The notes beneath the pieces are model-generated. The model saw only the letters and a list, made by a program, of their open reading frames with translations, searched no databases and was not told the origin of the DNA. Of a DNA stretch of 64,000 bases, positions 28,115 through 39,612 are shown piece after piece (position 1 is the stretch's first letter; the number at the start of each line of letters is the position of its first letter). The translations under genes and the position numbers were made by a program. The DNA is from Cyanobium sp. ATX 6F1 (lineage in GTDB: Bacteria > Cyanobacteriota > Cyanobacteriia > PCC-6307 > Cyanobiaceae), in assembly GCF_024346315.1 (NCBI RefSeq), contig NZ_JAGQCS010000007.1:62001-126000 (forward strand), written 5' to 3'.

Positions 28115-28690
28115 TCAGGAGGAACCCTTGGGGTTGCTGGTGGATTTCAGACCATCGAGGGGCGATTCCGAGAAGAAGCGCACCAGCTCGGCGATCGAAC
28201 TGGCTTTGCTCATGGTGCCCATCAGGGCGGGAAGGCTGATCGCCAGATCGTCGTTGGGGTAGGCCCGCAGGAAACCCACGGCCGAGAGGCTGTCGTTGTT
28301 GCCGTTGAGGCCGAGGATGGTGGCGGCCCGAAGGGCGGGAACGGCCACGCCTTTGGCGTTCAGGGGGTAGACGATCACGGCCACCCGGCTGAGCACCGCT
28401 TCACCGATGCGGGTGTTGAGCAGGCGGCTGGTGAGCTCCAGGGGCAGGCTGATCTGCTGGTTGAGCAGCTTGGCCACGTCCTGGGGCTTTTGCTTGCCCA
28501 GCCGCAGCAGGTCTGCCAGCAGCCCCTGGGCCTGGCCGGACTTGGCCAGCAATTCCAGGTCAGCCACGGGAATGGAGCGCCGGAAGGCACCGCTCACGAA
28601 CACCACCTGCTCGGCGGCCAGGGCGCCCTGGGGGATGGCGGTCAGGGCCAGACCCAGCAGGGCGGACGTGAACAGGCGGGGCTGTCGCAA
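28115..28690 (-). CDS. Stand-alone DUF1400-type exported protein
   Basis: A 191-residue protein with a signal peptide ending near ALA-A and a helical domain resembling the N-terminal DUF1400 module of cyanobacterial alpha/beta hydrolases: SIPVADLELLAKSGQAQG, DVAKLLNQQISLPLELTSRLL, VGFLRAYPND. No hydrolase domain follows. The TTG at 28690 is preferred because GGAG lies 7 nt before it; a TTG at 28711 is in frame but lacks such a site. TAGAGT 23 nt upstream is a candidate -10. A full-length DUF1400 hydrolase is encoded at 35.4 kb. Function unknown. Confidence 0.72.
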   Translation of the reverse strand: MRQPRLFTSALLGLALTAIPQGALAAEQVVFVSGAFRRSIPVADLELLAKSGQAQGLLADLLRLGKQKPQDVAKLLNQQISLPLELTSRLLNTRIGEAVLSRVAVIVYPLNAKGVAVPALRAATILGLNGNNDSLSAVGFLRAYPNDDLAISLPALMGTMSKASSIAELVRFFSESPLDGLKSTSNPKGSS

Positions 28691-28713
28691 GGTGAGACTC
28701 CAATCGTTCAAGA

Positions 28714-28719
28714 ACTCTA
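28714..28719 (-). promoter_or_regulatory. Candidate -10 element of the DUF1400-type gene (TAGAGT)
   Basis: Minus-strand TAGAGT, 23 nt before the TTG at 28690. The spacing supports that start over the TTG at 28711, which would leave almost no leader. Confidence 0.4.
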
Positions 28720-28730
28720 GGAGGCGCCCT

Positions 28731-30620
28731 TCAGGGGGCGACGACGGCGCTGCGGGTTTCCGTTGTCACGAGCACATCCCGCAGCAAGCGAACCACCCCA
28801 CGCTCGGCCAGGCGACGGGCCAGCTCCAGCCCCATCTGCCGCAGGTCGGGTTCCCGCAGCAGCCGGGGCAGGCGACTGAGCAGGAGTTGGGGGTCGAACC
28901 CAGGCAGTTCGCGCAGGATCGCCACCAGCCGCGCCACGGGCTCGAGCGACAGCAGTTCCAGGTCCTTGTTGCTGATTGGGTCGAGGCCCCGCAGACCGGG
29001 TGGCTGCAGCCGCCTGGGCAGCCGCTGACCCAGCCGTTGGACGGTCTGCCAGCCGATGGCATCCATCTGATCCACCGCAGCCTCCACCAGTTGCTCCCGC
29101 AGCATCCCGCCGCCGGGGGAGAACAGGAAATCCAGCACCTGATCGAGGAGGCCCTCGAGGTCGAGCTGATCCTGCAGGGAGGCGCTGGTGATCAGGTTGT
29201 CCAGCCGTTGCCAGCGGAACTGATCGCCGTCAAAGAGCATGTCCCGCAGGCTCTCGCGCAGCTCGGGATCGGGATCCTCCATCAGCCGGCGGGCGAAGTA
29301 GGGGTAGGCGGCCCCGAGAATCTTGAAGCTCGGATCGACGCTCAGGGCAATCCCCTCGAGGGTGACGAGCGAACGGATGATCAGGGCGTAATAGGGCGGC
29401 ACCTGGAACGGGAAGCGATACATCACCCCGGAGAGATCGTCGGTGACGGCCTTGAAATCCATCCGGCTCACGCCCTGCTCGATCGCCTGGCCGAACACCT
29501 TTTCAAAGGCGGGCACGATCGGCTCGAGATCCACGGTTTCGGCCAGGAAGCCGAGTTGCACGAAATCGTGGGAAAGGGCAGGGAAGTTGCGGTTGACCAG
29601 GTGCACCACCGCCTGGATCAGGCCCGTGCGTGAGCTGCGGCTCACCTCGCTCATCATTCCGAAATCCAGGTAGGCGAGCCGGCCGTCCGCCAGGGCCAGC
29701 AGGTTGCCCGGGTGGGGATCGGCATGGAAGAAGCCGTGCTCCAGCAACTGCTGCAGGCTGCAGTTCACGCCCACCTGCACCATGTCGTCGGGATCGAAAC
29801 CGAGGGCCTTGACCGCCGCCAGGTTGGTGAGCTTCACGCCGTCGATCCAGTCCATCGTCAGCACCCGACGGCTGGTGGCCCCGTGATGGATGGCCGGCAC
29901 CGCAATGCGGCGGTTGTGGCGGTGCAGCGCCGCGAAGCGTTCGGCGTTGGCGGCCTCGTTGAGGTAGTCCATCTCCTCGAACACCCGCTGACCCAGTTCG
30001 TCGATCAGGGCCACCAGATCGCTGCGGATCAGCCCCACGTTGCGGTTGATCCAGGCGGCGATCAGGCGCACGATGTAGAGGTCAAGGGTGATCTGCTCGC
30101 GCAGACCCGGCCGCTGCACCTTCACGGCCACCGGAACGCCACCCTTGAGCACGCCCTTGTGCACCTGCCCCAGGGAGGCGGCGGAGATCGGCTCACGGTC
30201 GAGCTGCTCGTAGATCGCCTCCACCGGCTGTCCCAGGTCTTCTTCGATGCAGGCCATCGCCAGGGCTGAATCGAAGCCCGGCAGTTGGTCCTGCAGCAAG
30301 GCCAGCTCCTCCAGCAGCAGCGGCGGCACGACATCGGGCCGGGTGGAGAGGGCCTGACCGGCCTTGATGAACGCCGGCCCCAGCTGCACCAGCAGATCGG
30401 CGCATTCCTTGGCCCGGGCCCGGGCCCGCTCGGCATTGGCCAGCAGGCCGGTGGACCAGTCAAAGCCGACCCCCAGCAGATAGAGGCCGATGGGCACCAG
30501 CGTCTGCCACAGGCGGCGCAGCAGCCGCTGCGGATGGCCGGCGTAGATGCGGCGGATCGCGGCCGGGTCGTAGCTGAGCAGACCGGCAGCTTCGATGAAA
30601 TCGCCGGTCGCACCGACCAT
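28731..30620 (-). CDS. ABC1/AarF/UbiB-family atypical kinase
   Basis: A 629-residue protein of the UbiB/ADCK family. The diagnostic KxGQ segment is seen in LGPAFIKAGQALSTRPDVVP, with an Ala-rich nucleotide loop (ISAASLGQVHKG), the lysine in VAVKVQRPG, the catalytic-loop equivalent HADPHPGNLL and the metal-binding LDFGMM. Hydrophobic stretches near residues 40-55 may associate with membranes. Family members support quinone or isoprenoid lipid metabolism; in cyanobacteria plastoquinone or tocopherol metabolism is a reasonable guess, not shown here. Start ATG at 30620, divergent from recN with a 74-bp gap. Confidence 0.9.
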   Translation of the reverse strand: MVGATGDFIEAAGLLSYDPAAIRRIYAGHPQRLLRRLWQTLVPIGLYLLGVGFDWSTGLLANAERARARAKECADLLVQLGPAFIKAGQALSTRPDVVPPLLLEELALLQDQLPGFDSALAMACIEEDLGQPVEAIYEQLDREPISAASLGQVHKGVLKGGVPVAVKVQRPGLREQITLDLYIVRLIAAWINRNVGLIRSDLVALIDELGQRVFEEMDYLNEAANAERFAALHRHNRRIAVPAIHHGATSRRVLTMDWIDGVKLTNLAAVKALGFDPDDMVQVGVNCSLQQLLEHGFFHADPHPGNLLALADGRLAYLDFGMMSEVSRSSRTGLIQAVVHLVNRNFPALSHDFVQLGFLAETVDLEPIVPAFEKVFGQAIEQGVSRMDFKAVTDDLSGVMYRFPFQVPPYYALIIRSLVTLEGIALSVDPSFKILGAAYPYFARRLMEDPDPELRESLRDMLFDGDQFRWQRLDNLITSASLQDQLDLEGLLDQVLDFLFSPGGGMLREQLVEAAVDQMDAIGWQTVQRLGQRLPRRLQPPGLRGLDPISNKDLELLSLEPVARLVAILRELPGFDPQLLLSRLPRLLREPDLRQMGLELARRLAERGVVRLLRDVLVTTETRSAVVAP

Positions 30621-30665
30621 GCCGCTGGAATCGCTGCACCCCTTCTAAACGAATCCGACAGCCGC

Positions 30666-30671
30666 TACGGT
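30666..30671 (+). promoter_or_regulatory. Candidate -10 element of recN (TACGGT)
   Basis: TACGGT lies 23 nt before the recN GTG, between the half-sites of a 6-bp inverted repeat (TCCGAC 30654-30659 and GTCGGA 30670-30675). No LexA-type box was recognised. Confidence 0.35.
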
Positions 30672-30694
30672 CGGACCAATGACCGGAGGCCGGC

Positions 30695-32383
30695 GTGCTC
30701 ACGGGTCTGCGGCTGCACCAGATTGCCTTGATCGAGGCGCTCGAACTCAGTTTCGAGCGGGGTTTCACGGTGCTCACCGGCGAAACCGGCGCCGGTAAGT
30801 CGATTCTGCTCGATGCCCTCGATGCCCTGCTCGGCGGCGGCCAGGGCAGCGCCGGAGTGCGGCTGCTGCGGCCGGGGAGCGAGCGCAGCACGATCGAGGC
30901 CAGTTTCAGCCTCAACCCGCCGCTGCTCGATTGGCTCCAGGAGCAGCAGCTGGACACGGCTGAGGAGGAGCTGGTGATCACTCGCGAGTGGCGCCGCCTG
31001 GAGGAACGCATCAACAGCCGCAGCCGCGTCAACGGTGTGGTCGTCAGCCGTGCCCAGTTGCTGGAGCTGCGGCCGCTGCTGCTGGAGCTCACGGTTCAGG
31101 GTCAGACCCAGCAGCTGGCCCGGCCCGGGCAGCAGCGCCGCTGGCTTGATCGTTTTGGTGGCGATTCCTTGCTGGCGGGCCTGGAGCCGGCCCGCAGTGC
31201 CCAGCGGCTCTGGAAACAGGCGGAGGCCGCCCTGGAGCGGGCCCGCGGCGACCGCGAGCGGCTGGAGCAGGAGCGCCAGGGGCGCCAGCAGTTGCTGGAT
31301 GAATGGGAGGCGGCGCGGCTGGAGGATCCCTTCGAGCGCCAGGCCCTCGAAGCCGACCAGGACCGACTCGTGCACGGGGTGCGTCTCCAGGACGGGGTGA
31401 TGACCCTGATCGGCCGCCTGCAGGAGGGAGCCGACGGGGCCCCTTCAGTGCTTGATCACCTGGCGGCCTGCGAGCAGGAGCTGCAGGCGATGGCGGTGCT
31501 CGATGGAACGTTGCAGCCCCAGCTGCTCGCCATTGGGGAAGCCCTGGCCCAGGTTCAGGATCTGGCGCGCGACCTCGACCGCTACGGCGCCGGACTGGAG
31601 AGCGACCCTGAAACCCTGGCCACGCTCCAGGACCGCATCGCCCAGCTGCGCAGCCTGGAGCGGCGCCATGGCCTCGATCTGAGCGAGCTGATCGCCGAGC
31701 GGGACCGGCTGCGGGAGTTGCTGGGCCCTGGTGGGGCCGCGGCCTCCCTGGCGGAGCTGGAGCGCTCGGAAGCGCAGGCTCGCCAGATACGTGAACGCGT
31801 GCACGGGCAGCTCAGTGCCCTTCGGCGTCAGGCGGCCGCCCAGCTGCAGGACCAGCTGATGGAGGCGCTGCGGCCCATGGGCCTGGCCAACGTGCGCTTC
31901 GCCGTGGCGGTGGATCCTGCCCCCGCCAGTGAGGACGGATCCGATGCGGTGCAGTTTCTGTTTTCCGCCAACCCGGGCCAACCGCTGGCCCCCCTGGCGG
32001 AGGTGGCCTCCGGCGGCGAGATGAGCCGTTTCCTGCTGGCCCTCAAGACCTGCCTGGCGGCTAGCGATCCCCACGTCACCCTGCTGTTCGATGAAATCGA
32101 TGCCGGCGTGAGCGGGCGTGTGAGCGGCGCCATGGCCCAGCTGCTCCACCGCCTGGCCGAGCGGCGACAGGTGTTCTGCGTCACCCACCAGCCGCTGGTG
32201 GCCGCCGCCGCCGACCACCACTTCCGTGTCAGCAAGGAGGTGCAGGGCGGCCTCACGCTCACGGGAGTGTCCCAGCTGCGGGACACTCAGGAGCGCCAGC
32301 GGGAGCTGGCGGAACTGGCAGGGGGCGACAGCGGTGAGGCCCACAGCTACGCCGCCAGCCTGCTGGAGAAGCGGGTGGCCTGA
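30695..32383 (+). CDS. recN: DNA repair protein RecN
   Basis: A 562-residue SMC-like ATPase of double-strand break repair. Walker A GETGAGKSILLDAL lies near residue 30, a long coiled coil spans about 150-390, and the signature ASGGEMSRFLLALK and Walker B TLLFDEIDAGVSGRV complete the C-terminal half. It starts with GTG at 30695 preceded by GGAGG at a 6-nt spacing. It lies head-to-head with the UbiB-like gene and upstream of uvrA on the same strand (51-bp gap), grouping two DNA repair genes. uvrA has its own candidate -10, so co-transcription is not certain. Confidence 0.95.
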   Translation: MLTGLRLHQIALIEALELSFERGFTVLTGETGAGKSILLDALDALLGGGQGSAGVRLLRPGSERSTIEASFSLNPPLLDWLQEQQLDTAEEELVITREWRRLEERINSRSRVNGVVVSRAQLLELRPLLLELTVQGQTQQLARPGQQRRWLDRFGGDSLLAGLEPARSAQRLWKQAEAALERARGDRERLEQERQGRQQLLDEWEAARLEDPFERQALEADQDRLVHGVRLQDGVMTLIGRLQEGADGAPSVLDHLAACEQELQAMAVLDGTLQPQLLAIGEALAQVQDLARDLDRYGAGLESDPETLATLQDRIAQLRSLERRHGLDLSELIAERDRLRELLGPGGAAASLAELERSEAQARQIRERVHGQLSALRRQAAAQLQDQLMEALRPMGLANVRFAVAVDPAPASEDGSDAVQFLFSANPGQPLAPLAEVASGGEMSRFLLALKTCLAASDPHVTLLFDEIDAGVSGRVSGAMAQLLHRLAERRQVFCVTHQPLVAAAADHHFRVSKEVQGGLTLTGVSQLRDTQERQRELAELAGGDSGEAHSYAASLLEKRVA

Positions 32384-32406
32384 TCCAACCCTTGCCGGTG
32401 CCTCCG

Positions 32407-32412
32407 TAGACT
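32407..32412 (+). promoter_or_regulatory. Candidate -10 element of uvrA (TAGACT)
   Basis: TAGACT lies 22 nt before the uvrA ATG in the 51-bp recN-uvrA gap. Inferred from the recurrent hexamer. Confidence 0.4.
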
Positions 32413-32434
32413 CCGCTGTTCTCGTGGTCAATGG

Positions 32435-35431
<2,997 letters not shown>

Positions 35432-35439
35432 AGCCCCCG

Positions 35440-36987
35440 ATGACCCTGCTCCATCGCACTCACCGCGCCCTGGCGCTGGCACTGGCATCCGGGGCCCTGT
35501 TGGCCGGCGCTGCCCAGCCTGCGGCGGCCCTGGAGGAGATCCAGCTGCGCATGCCGCTGCTGGACACCAACTTCACCATCAAGCTCAGCGAGCTGAGCAA
35601 TCCTGATCGGCTGTTGGCCGGCACCAGCGACCTGGCCCAGCTGAATCAGGCCAGCAATGGCGCCATCGGCCTGAAGTTGGTGGAGCTGCTCAATTCACCC
35701 CTCCCCTTGCGGACCAAGGCTGTGATGAGCGAGTCGGTAGGTTCCCCGCTGGTCTCGCAGGCCCTATTGCTCGTGTCCGCCCTGATCGGTGTGGATGGCG
35801 TGCCGATCAACCTCACCAGCATGGCCCTGGAGTCGGCGCTTCAGCAGGCGAGCGCCAAGGGCACCCTCACCATGCTCAAGGTGCTCCAGGCGATGCCGGG
35901 GACGACCGCCTCGATCGACCTGGAGCGCGGGCTGTTCGCTCTCAAGCGCCTCGCCAGCCAACAGCAGCCAGCCGATCGCCTGCTGGCGGCCCAGCCGGCG
36001 GGCAGCGTGAGCCCGGCCCTCAGCAAGCCCGGGCCCCTGACGGTGCAGCGCCGTGAGGCGAGCCTTTCTGTGCCTTACCGGCCGGAGCCCCTGAGGCTGG
36101 TGGTGATCAGCCCCACCCAGGGGGCCAATGGCCGCCTGGCACTGATCTCCCACGGTCTCTGGGACAGCCCTGCGAGTTTTGAGGGTTGGGCCCGTCACCT
36201 GGCCAGCCATGGCTACACCGTGCTGATGCCATACCACCCCGGCAGCGACAAGAGCCAGCAGCAGGCCATGCTCTCAGGCAAGATGCCGCCCCCAGGGCCG
36301 GCCGAGTTGCGGCAGCGGCCCATGGATGTCAGCGCCCTGATCGACGGGGCGGCCGCCGGAAAGCTGGGGTTACCGCCAGGCCTGAAGACCGATTCCGTGG
36401 TGGTGCTCGGCCAATCCTGGGGGGCCACCACAGCGCTGCAGCTGGCCGGTGCCACCCCCAGTGCGGCCATGCTGCAGAAGTTCTGCGGGGATGTGATGAA
36501 CCCTTCCCGCAACCTCAGCTGGGTGTTGCAGTGCAGTTTCCTGAGCTCCGCCGATCGGGCTGGACTGAGCGATCCCCGCGTCAAGGCGGTGGTGGCGGTC
36601 AGCCCGCCCATGTCGCTGCTCTTTTCCGCTGGCGCGGCCAAAGCCATGAACGCCCGGGTGCTGCTGGTGAGTGGTAGCCGGGATTTCGTCGTCCCTGCGG
36701 GGCCCGAAGCGATTGTTCCCATGGCCAATGAGGCCCGCGCCCTCGGAGGTGGTCACCGGCTGGTGCTGGCCAAGGGCGGTGATCACTTCAACCTGGGATC
36801 CCCTTACGCAGAGGCCGGAGGAGCGCTGCGGGGCCTGATTCTGGCCTGGGTTAACGGGGCCTTTGCCGCTGGGGCGGCCGCCGTTCCCGGTCCGTCGGCC
36901 CCGTCTTTGCTGCCGCCGAACGGCTGGGGTGATGCCACGATTCCCCTGGCCGATGTCACCGCTCAGCTCAAGGGCTGGACCCCCTGA
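35440..36987 (+). CDS. DUF1400-containing exported alpha/beta hydrolase
   Basis: A 515-residue protein. A signal peptide ends near AAA-L (residue 31). A DUF1400 helical domain (about 32-175) follows, then an alpha/beta hydrolase domain. The nucleophile serine sits in GQSWGA (GxSxG), the likely acid in SGSRDFVVP and the histidine in GGDHFNL; LISHGLWDSPASF provides the oxyanion-hole region. A lipase or esterase role is plausible, but the substrate is unknown. It starts 8 bp after uvrA, so it may be co-transcribed. The stand-alone DUF1400-type protein at 28.1 kb shares only the N-terminal module. Confidence 0.85.
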   Translation: MTLLHRTHRALALALASGALLAGAAQPAAALEEIQLRMPLLDTNFTIKLSELSNPDRLLAGTSDLAQLNQASNGAIGLKLVELLNSPLPLRTKAVMSESVGSPLVSQALLLVSALIGVDGVPINLTSMALESALQQASAKGTLTMLKVLQAMPGTTASIDLERGLFALKRLASQQQPADRLLAAQPAGSVSPALSKPGPLTVQRREASLSVPYRPEPLRLVVISPTQGANGRLALISHGLWDSPASFEGWARHLASHGYTVLMPYHPGSDKSQQQAMLSGKMPPPGPAELRQRPMDVSALIDGAAAGKLGLPPGLKTDSVVVLGQSWGATTALQLAGATPSAAMLQKFCGDVMNPSRNLSWVLQCSFLSSADRAGLSDPRVKAVVAVSPPMSLLFSAGAAKAMNARVLLVSGSRDFVVPAGPEAIVPMANEARALGGGHRLVLAKGGDHFNLGSPYAEAGGALRGLILAWVNGAFAAGAAAVPGPSAPSLLPPNGWGDATIPLADVTAQLKGWTP

Positions 36988-37052
36988 AGGAGCACAGGCC
37001 GGCTCGGGGCCGATGGGGCTGAAGCCGTCGAGGCGGCTAAACCCCGCTATCG

Positions 37053-38564
37053 ATGGGGAGACGGCGCCGGCTTCGGGTGGGGCTCTACCTCCTACATCTT
37101 CATCTCCACGGTCTGTTTCGCGGCCGTGACCTGGAGTTGGGGCGGGATGCCGACACCGGCGGCCAGACCACCTACGTGCTCGAACTGGCGCAAGCCCTGG
37201 CCGCACGGCCAGAAGTGGAGCGGCTGGAGGTGGTCACCCGGTTGATCGACGACCGTCGCCTTTCGGCGGACTACGCCCGGCCGATCGAGGCACTGGCGCC
37301 CGGTGCGGCGATCCTGCGCTTCCCCTGTGGCCCTAAGCGCTACCTGCGCAAGGAGCTGCTCTGGCCCCATCTCGACCAGCTGGCCGACAGCCTGGTGGCC
37401 CATCTGAGCACCCAGGCGCGTTACCCCGATTGGATCCATGCCCACTACGCCGATGCCGGCTACGTGGGGGCCCTCGTGAGCCGGCGGCTGGGGATCCCGC
37501 TGGTGTTCACGGGTCATTCCCTGGGACGGGAAAAGCTGCGGCGGCTGTTGGCCAGTGGCGCCGACCACGATCAGATCGAGCGGCTCTATGCCATCAGCCA
37601 ACGCATCGAGGCCGAAGAGCTGGCCCTGGCCCAGGCCCTGCTGGTGGTCACCAGCAGCCTCCAGGAGGCGGACCATCAGTACGCCCGCTATGGCCACTTT
37701 CGATCCGAACGGGTGGAGGTGATTCCGCCGGGGGTCGACCTGAAGCGGTTCCATCCCGAGGGCGAGGACCTCCCAGGATCCGGCGCCCCCCCGACCGGAG
37801 AAGCCGCCGTAGCCGCGCTGCTGCAACCTTTCCTGCGCGAGCCCGAGCGACCTCCGTTGCTGGCGATCTGCCGCGCCGACCGGCGCAAGAACATCCTGGC
37901 CTTGATCGAGGCCTTCGGTCGCTCAGAACTGCTGCGGCAGCGCCACAACCTGGTGCTGGTGCTGGGCTGCCGGCAGGATCCCCGCCTGCTGGAAAAGCAG
38001 CAGCGGGACCTGTTCCAGCAGATGTTCGAGCTGATCGATCGCTTTGATCTCTATGGCCTGATCGCCTACCCCAAGCACCACAGTGCCGCCCAGATTCCTG
38101 ATTTCTACCGCTGGGCGGCCCGCCGGAGGGGTGTGTTCGTGAACCCGGCCTTGAGCGAACCCTTTGGCCTCACCCTGCTGGAGGCGGCGGCCTCGGGCCT
38201 GCCGGTGGTGGCCACCGACGACGGCGGACCCCGGGAGATCGTGGCCTGCTGCCGCAACGGTTTGCTGGTGGATGTCAGTGACCTCAAGGACCTGCAGAAG
38301 GCCCTTGAGTTGGCCCTGGGTGATCCGGCCCGCTGGCGCCGCTGGCGCGATGACGGGCTGGAGGCGGTGATCCGGCTGTTCAGCTGGGAGGCCCATGTGA
38401 GCGCCTATCTGGCGGCGGCTTCCCGCTGCTGCCGCCTCGCTCCCCCGTCGTGTTTGCCTTACGCCCCTCGGCAGGGGGGGCGCGGGAAGATCCTCTCCAT
38501 CGCCAGCTTCAACGGACTCAGGGCCGTGGCTCCTGGCTCACGTAGGCCGCGTGGTTTGGGTTGA
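37053..38564 (+). CDS. Sucrose-phosphate-synthase-like glycosyltransferase, lacking the phosphatase domain
   Basis: A 503-residue GT4-type retaining glycosyltransferase. The sucrose-phosphate synthase core is recognisable: GRDADTGGQTTYVLELAQAL, IHAHYADAGYVGALVSRRLG, FTGHSLGREKL, IPPGVDLKRFHP, CRADRRKNI and the donor-binding NPALSEPFGLTLLEAAA. Cyanobacterial SPS often carries a C-terminal HAD phosphatase domain (about 700 residues in total, from memory). Here the frame continues about 50 residues past the GT domain into Arg/Ser-rich sequence with no HAD DxD motif and overlaps the convergent LCP gene by 47 bp. It may make sucrose-6-phosphate from UDP-glucose and fructose-6-phosphate, but specificity is inferred. 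Confidence 0.82.
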   Translation: MGRRRRLRVGLYLLHLHLHGLFRGRDLELGRDADTGGQTTYVLELAQALAARPEVERLEVVTRLIDDRRLSADYARPIEALAPGAAILRFPCGPKRYLRKELLWPHLDQLADSLVAHLSTQARYPDWIHAHYADAGYVGALVSRRLGIPLVFTGHSLGREKLRRLLASGADHDQIERLYAISQRIEAEELALAQALLVVTSSLQEADHQYARYGHFRSERVEVIPPGVDLKRFHPEGEDLPGSGAPPTGEAAVAALLQPFLREPERPPLLAICRADRRKNILALIEAFGRSELLRQRHNLVLVLGCRQDPRLLEKQQRDLFQQMFELIDRFDLYGLIAYPKHHSAAQIPDFYRWAARRRGVFVNPALSEPFGLTLLEAAASGLPVVATDDGGPREIVACCRNGLLVDVSDLKDLQKALELALGDPARWRRWRDDGLEAVIRLFSWEAHVSAYLAAASRCCRLAPPSCLPYAPRQGGRGKILSIASFNGLRAVAPGSRRPRGLG

Positions 38565-39558
38565 GATCGGGCATCCAGTAGCTCACGTCGTCGTGCCAGA
38601 AGGGCTGGCCTGAGAGCCGGGTGGTGGCCAGCTTGGTGGTGCGGAGCGTCGCCAGGAGGTTGCCCAGTTCCACGGGTGAGAGGTTGGTCTTGATGTCCTG
38701 GCCGGCGATCCGCAGCAGTTGGGGCAGCTGTGCCAGAACGCTGGGCTGGGCCAGCTTGCGGAACACCTCGGCGAGCACCAGCTTCTGCCGTTCCATGCGG
38801 CCCAGGTCCCCCAGCTCGTCGTGACGGAAGCGCAGGAACCCCTCCAGATCGTTGCCCTTGAGCAGCTGTCGGCCGGGATAGAGATCGATGTAAAGCCCCT
38901 GGCGGCTGTCGGAGTAAACCATCCGTTTCGGCACCTCCACCTCCACGCCCCCCAGGGCGTCGCCCAGGTGCTGCACGGCATCGAGGTTGACGATCAGGTA
39001 GCGCTCCAGGGGCGCACCGAGCAGCTTGCCCAGCTCCTGCTCCACGGCCGGCATCCCCCCGGCGGCGAAGAGGGCATTGGCTTTGAGCACCCCGTAGGTC
39101 TCAGATTCGATGTAGGTGTCCCGGGGCACCTGGGTGAGTTCCGTGCGGCCCTCCTTGAGCTGGGCCGTGAACATGACATCGGTGTTGGTGGCCACCTGGT
39201 CGGTGCCCATCACCAGAATGCGCCCCTTGTAGGCGGGGCTGACCACGGAGCCCAGTAGTTGGGAGCCCTGGTGCAGTCCCGCCAGCGCTGGCCCCAGCAG
39301 CTGGGGGATCGGACCAGCCAGGGCGGCGCCGATCACCAGGCCCAGGCCGAAGGGAAGCAAGGGGAGCTTGCCTGTCTTGCGTGGGCGGGTCTTGACCGCC
39401 ACCGTGCCCCGTGAGCGCGAAGGGCTGGCCCCGTTGGGCAGGCTGCCGGGATCCACGGCGAAGGGGAGATCCAGCCGGTCCTTGGCTCGCAGCTTTTGGA
39501 CCTTGCCACCCGCGGGGCGGCCGCTGCTGCTGCTAGGTCGGGGTTGGGCCTGGCTCAT
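38518..39558 (-). CDS. LytR-CpsA-Psr (LCP) family protein
   Basis: A 346-residue membrane-anchored protein. A basic cytoplasmic N-terminus (about 1-65) and one transmembrane helix (FGLGLVIGAALAGPIPQLLG) precede the extracytoplasmic LCP domain, with ILVMGTDQ, TQVPRDTYIE, the conserved Arg/Asp pair in LRFRHDELGDLGRMERQK, and GGVEVEVPKRM. LCP enzymes attach glycopolymers to peptidoglycan or related acceptors; the cyanobacterial target is unclear. The ATG at 39558 is chosen because an upstream ATG at 39582 would fall inside the candidate -10 TATGGT. Confidence 0.88.
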   Translation of the reverse strand: MSQAQPRPSSSSGRPAGGKVQKLRAKDRLDLPFAVDPGSLPNGASPSRSRGTVAVKTRPRKTGKLPLLPFGLGLVIGAALAGPIPQLLGPALAGLHQGSQLLGSVVSPAYKGRILVMGTDQVATNTDVMFTAQLKEGRTELTQVPRDTYIESETYGVLKANALFAAGGMPAVEQELGKLLGAPLERYLIVNLDAVQHLGDALGGVEVEVPKRMVYSDSRQGLYIDLYPGRQLLKGNDLEGFLRFRHDELGDLGRMERQKLVLAEVFRKLAQPSVLAQLPQLLRIAGQDIKTNLSPVELGNLLATLRTTKLATTRLSGQPFWHDDVSYWMPDLNPNHAAYVSQEPRP

Positions 39559-39577
39559 GGGGGGGTCCGATCGACGC

Positions 39578-39583
39578 ACCATA
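39578..39583 (-). promoter_or_regulatory. Candidate -10 element of the LCP gene (TATGGT)
   Basis: Minus-strand TATGGT, 19 nt before the ATG at 39558. It overlaps the alternative ATG at 39582, which argues for the downstream start. Confidence 0.35.
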
Positions 39584-39612
39584 AAGGGCGCAACCCCGTG
39601 GGGCCAGAGGGT

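Noticed and set aside
30654-30675. A 6-bp inverted repeat (TCCGAC-N10-GTCGGA) before recN as an operator.
   Set aside because: Does not match the cyanobacterial LexA box and is short enough to occur by chance in GC-rich DNA.
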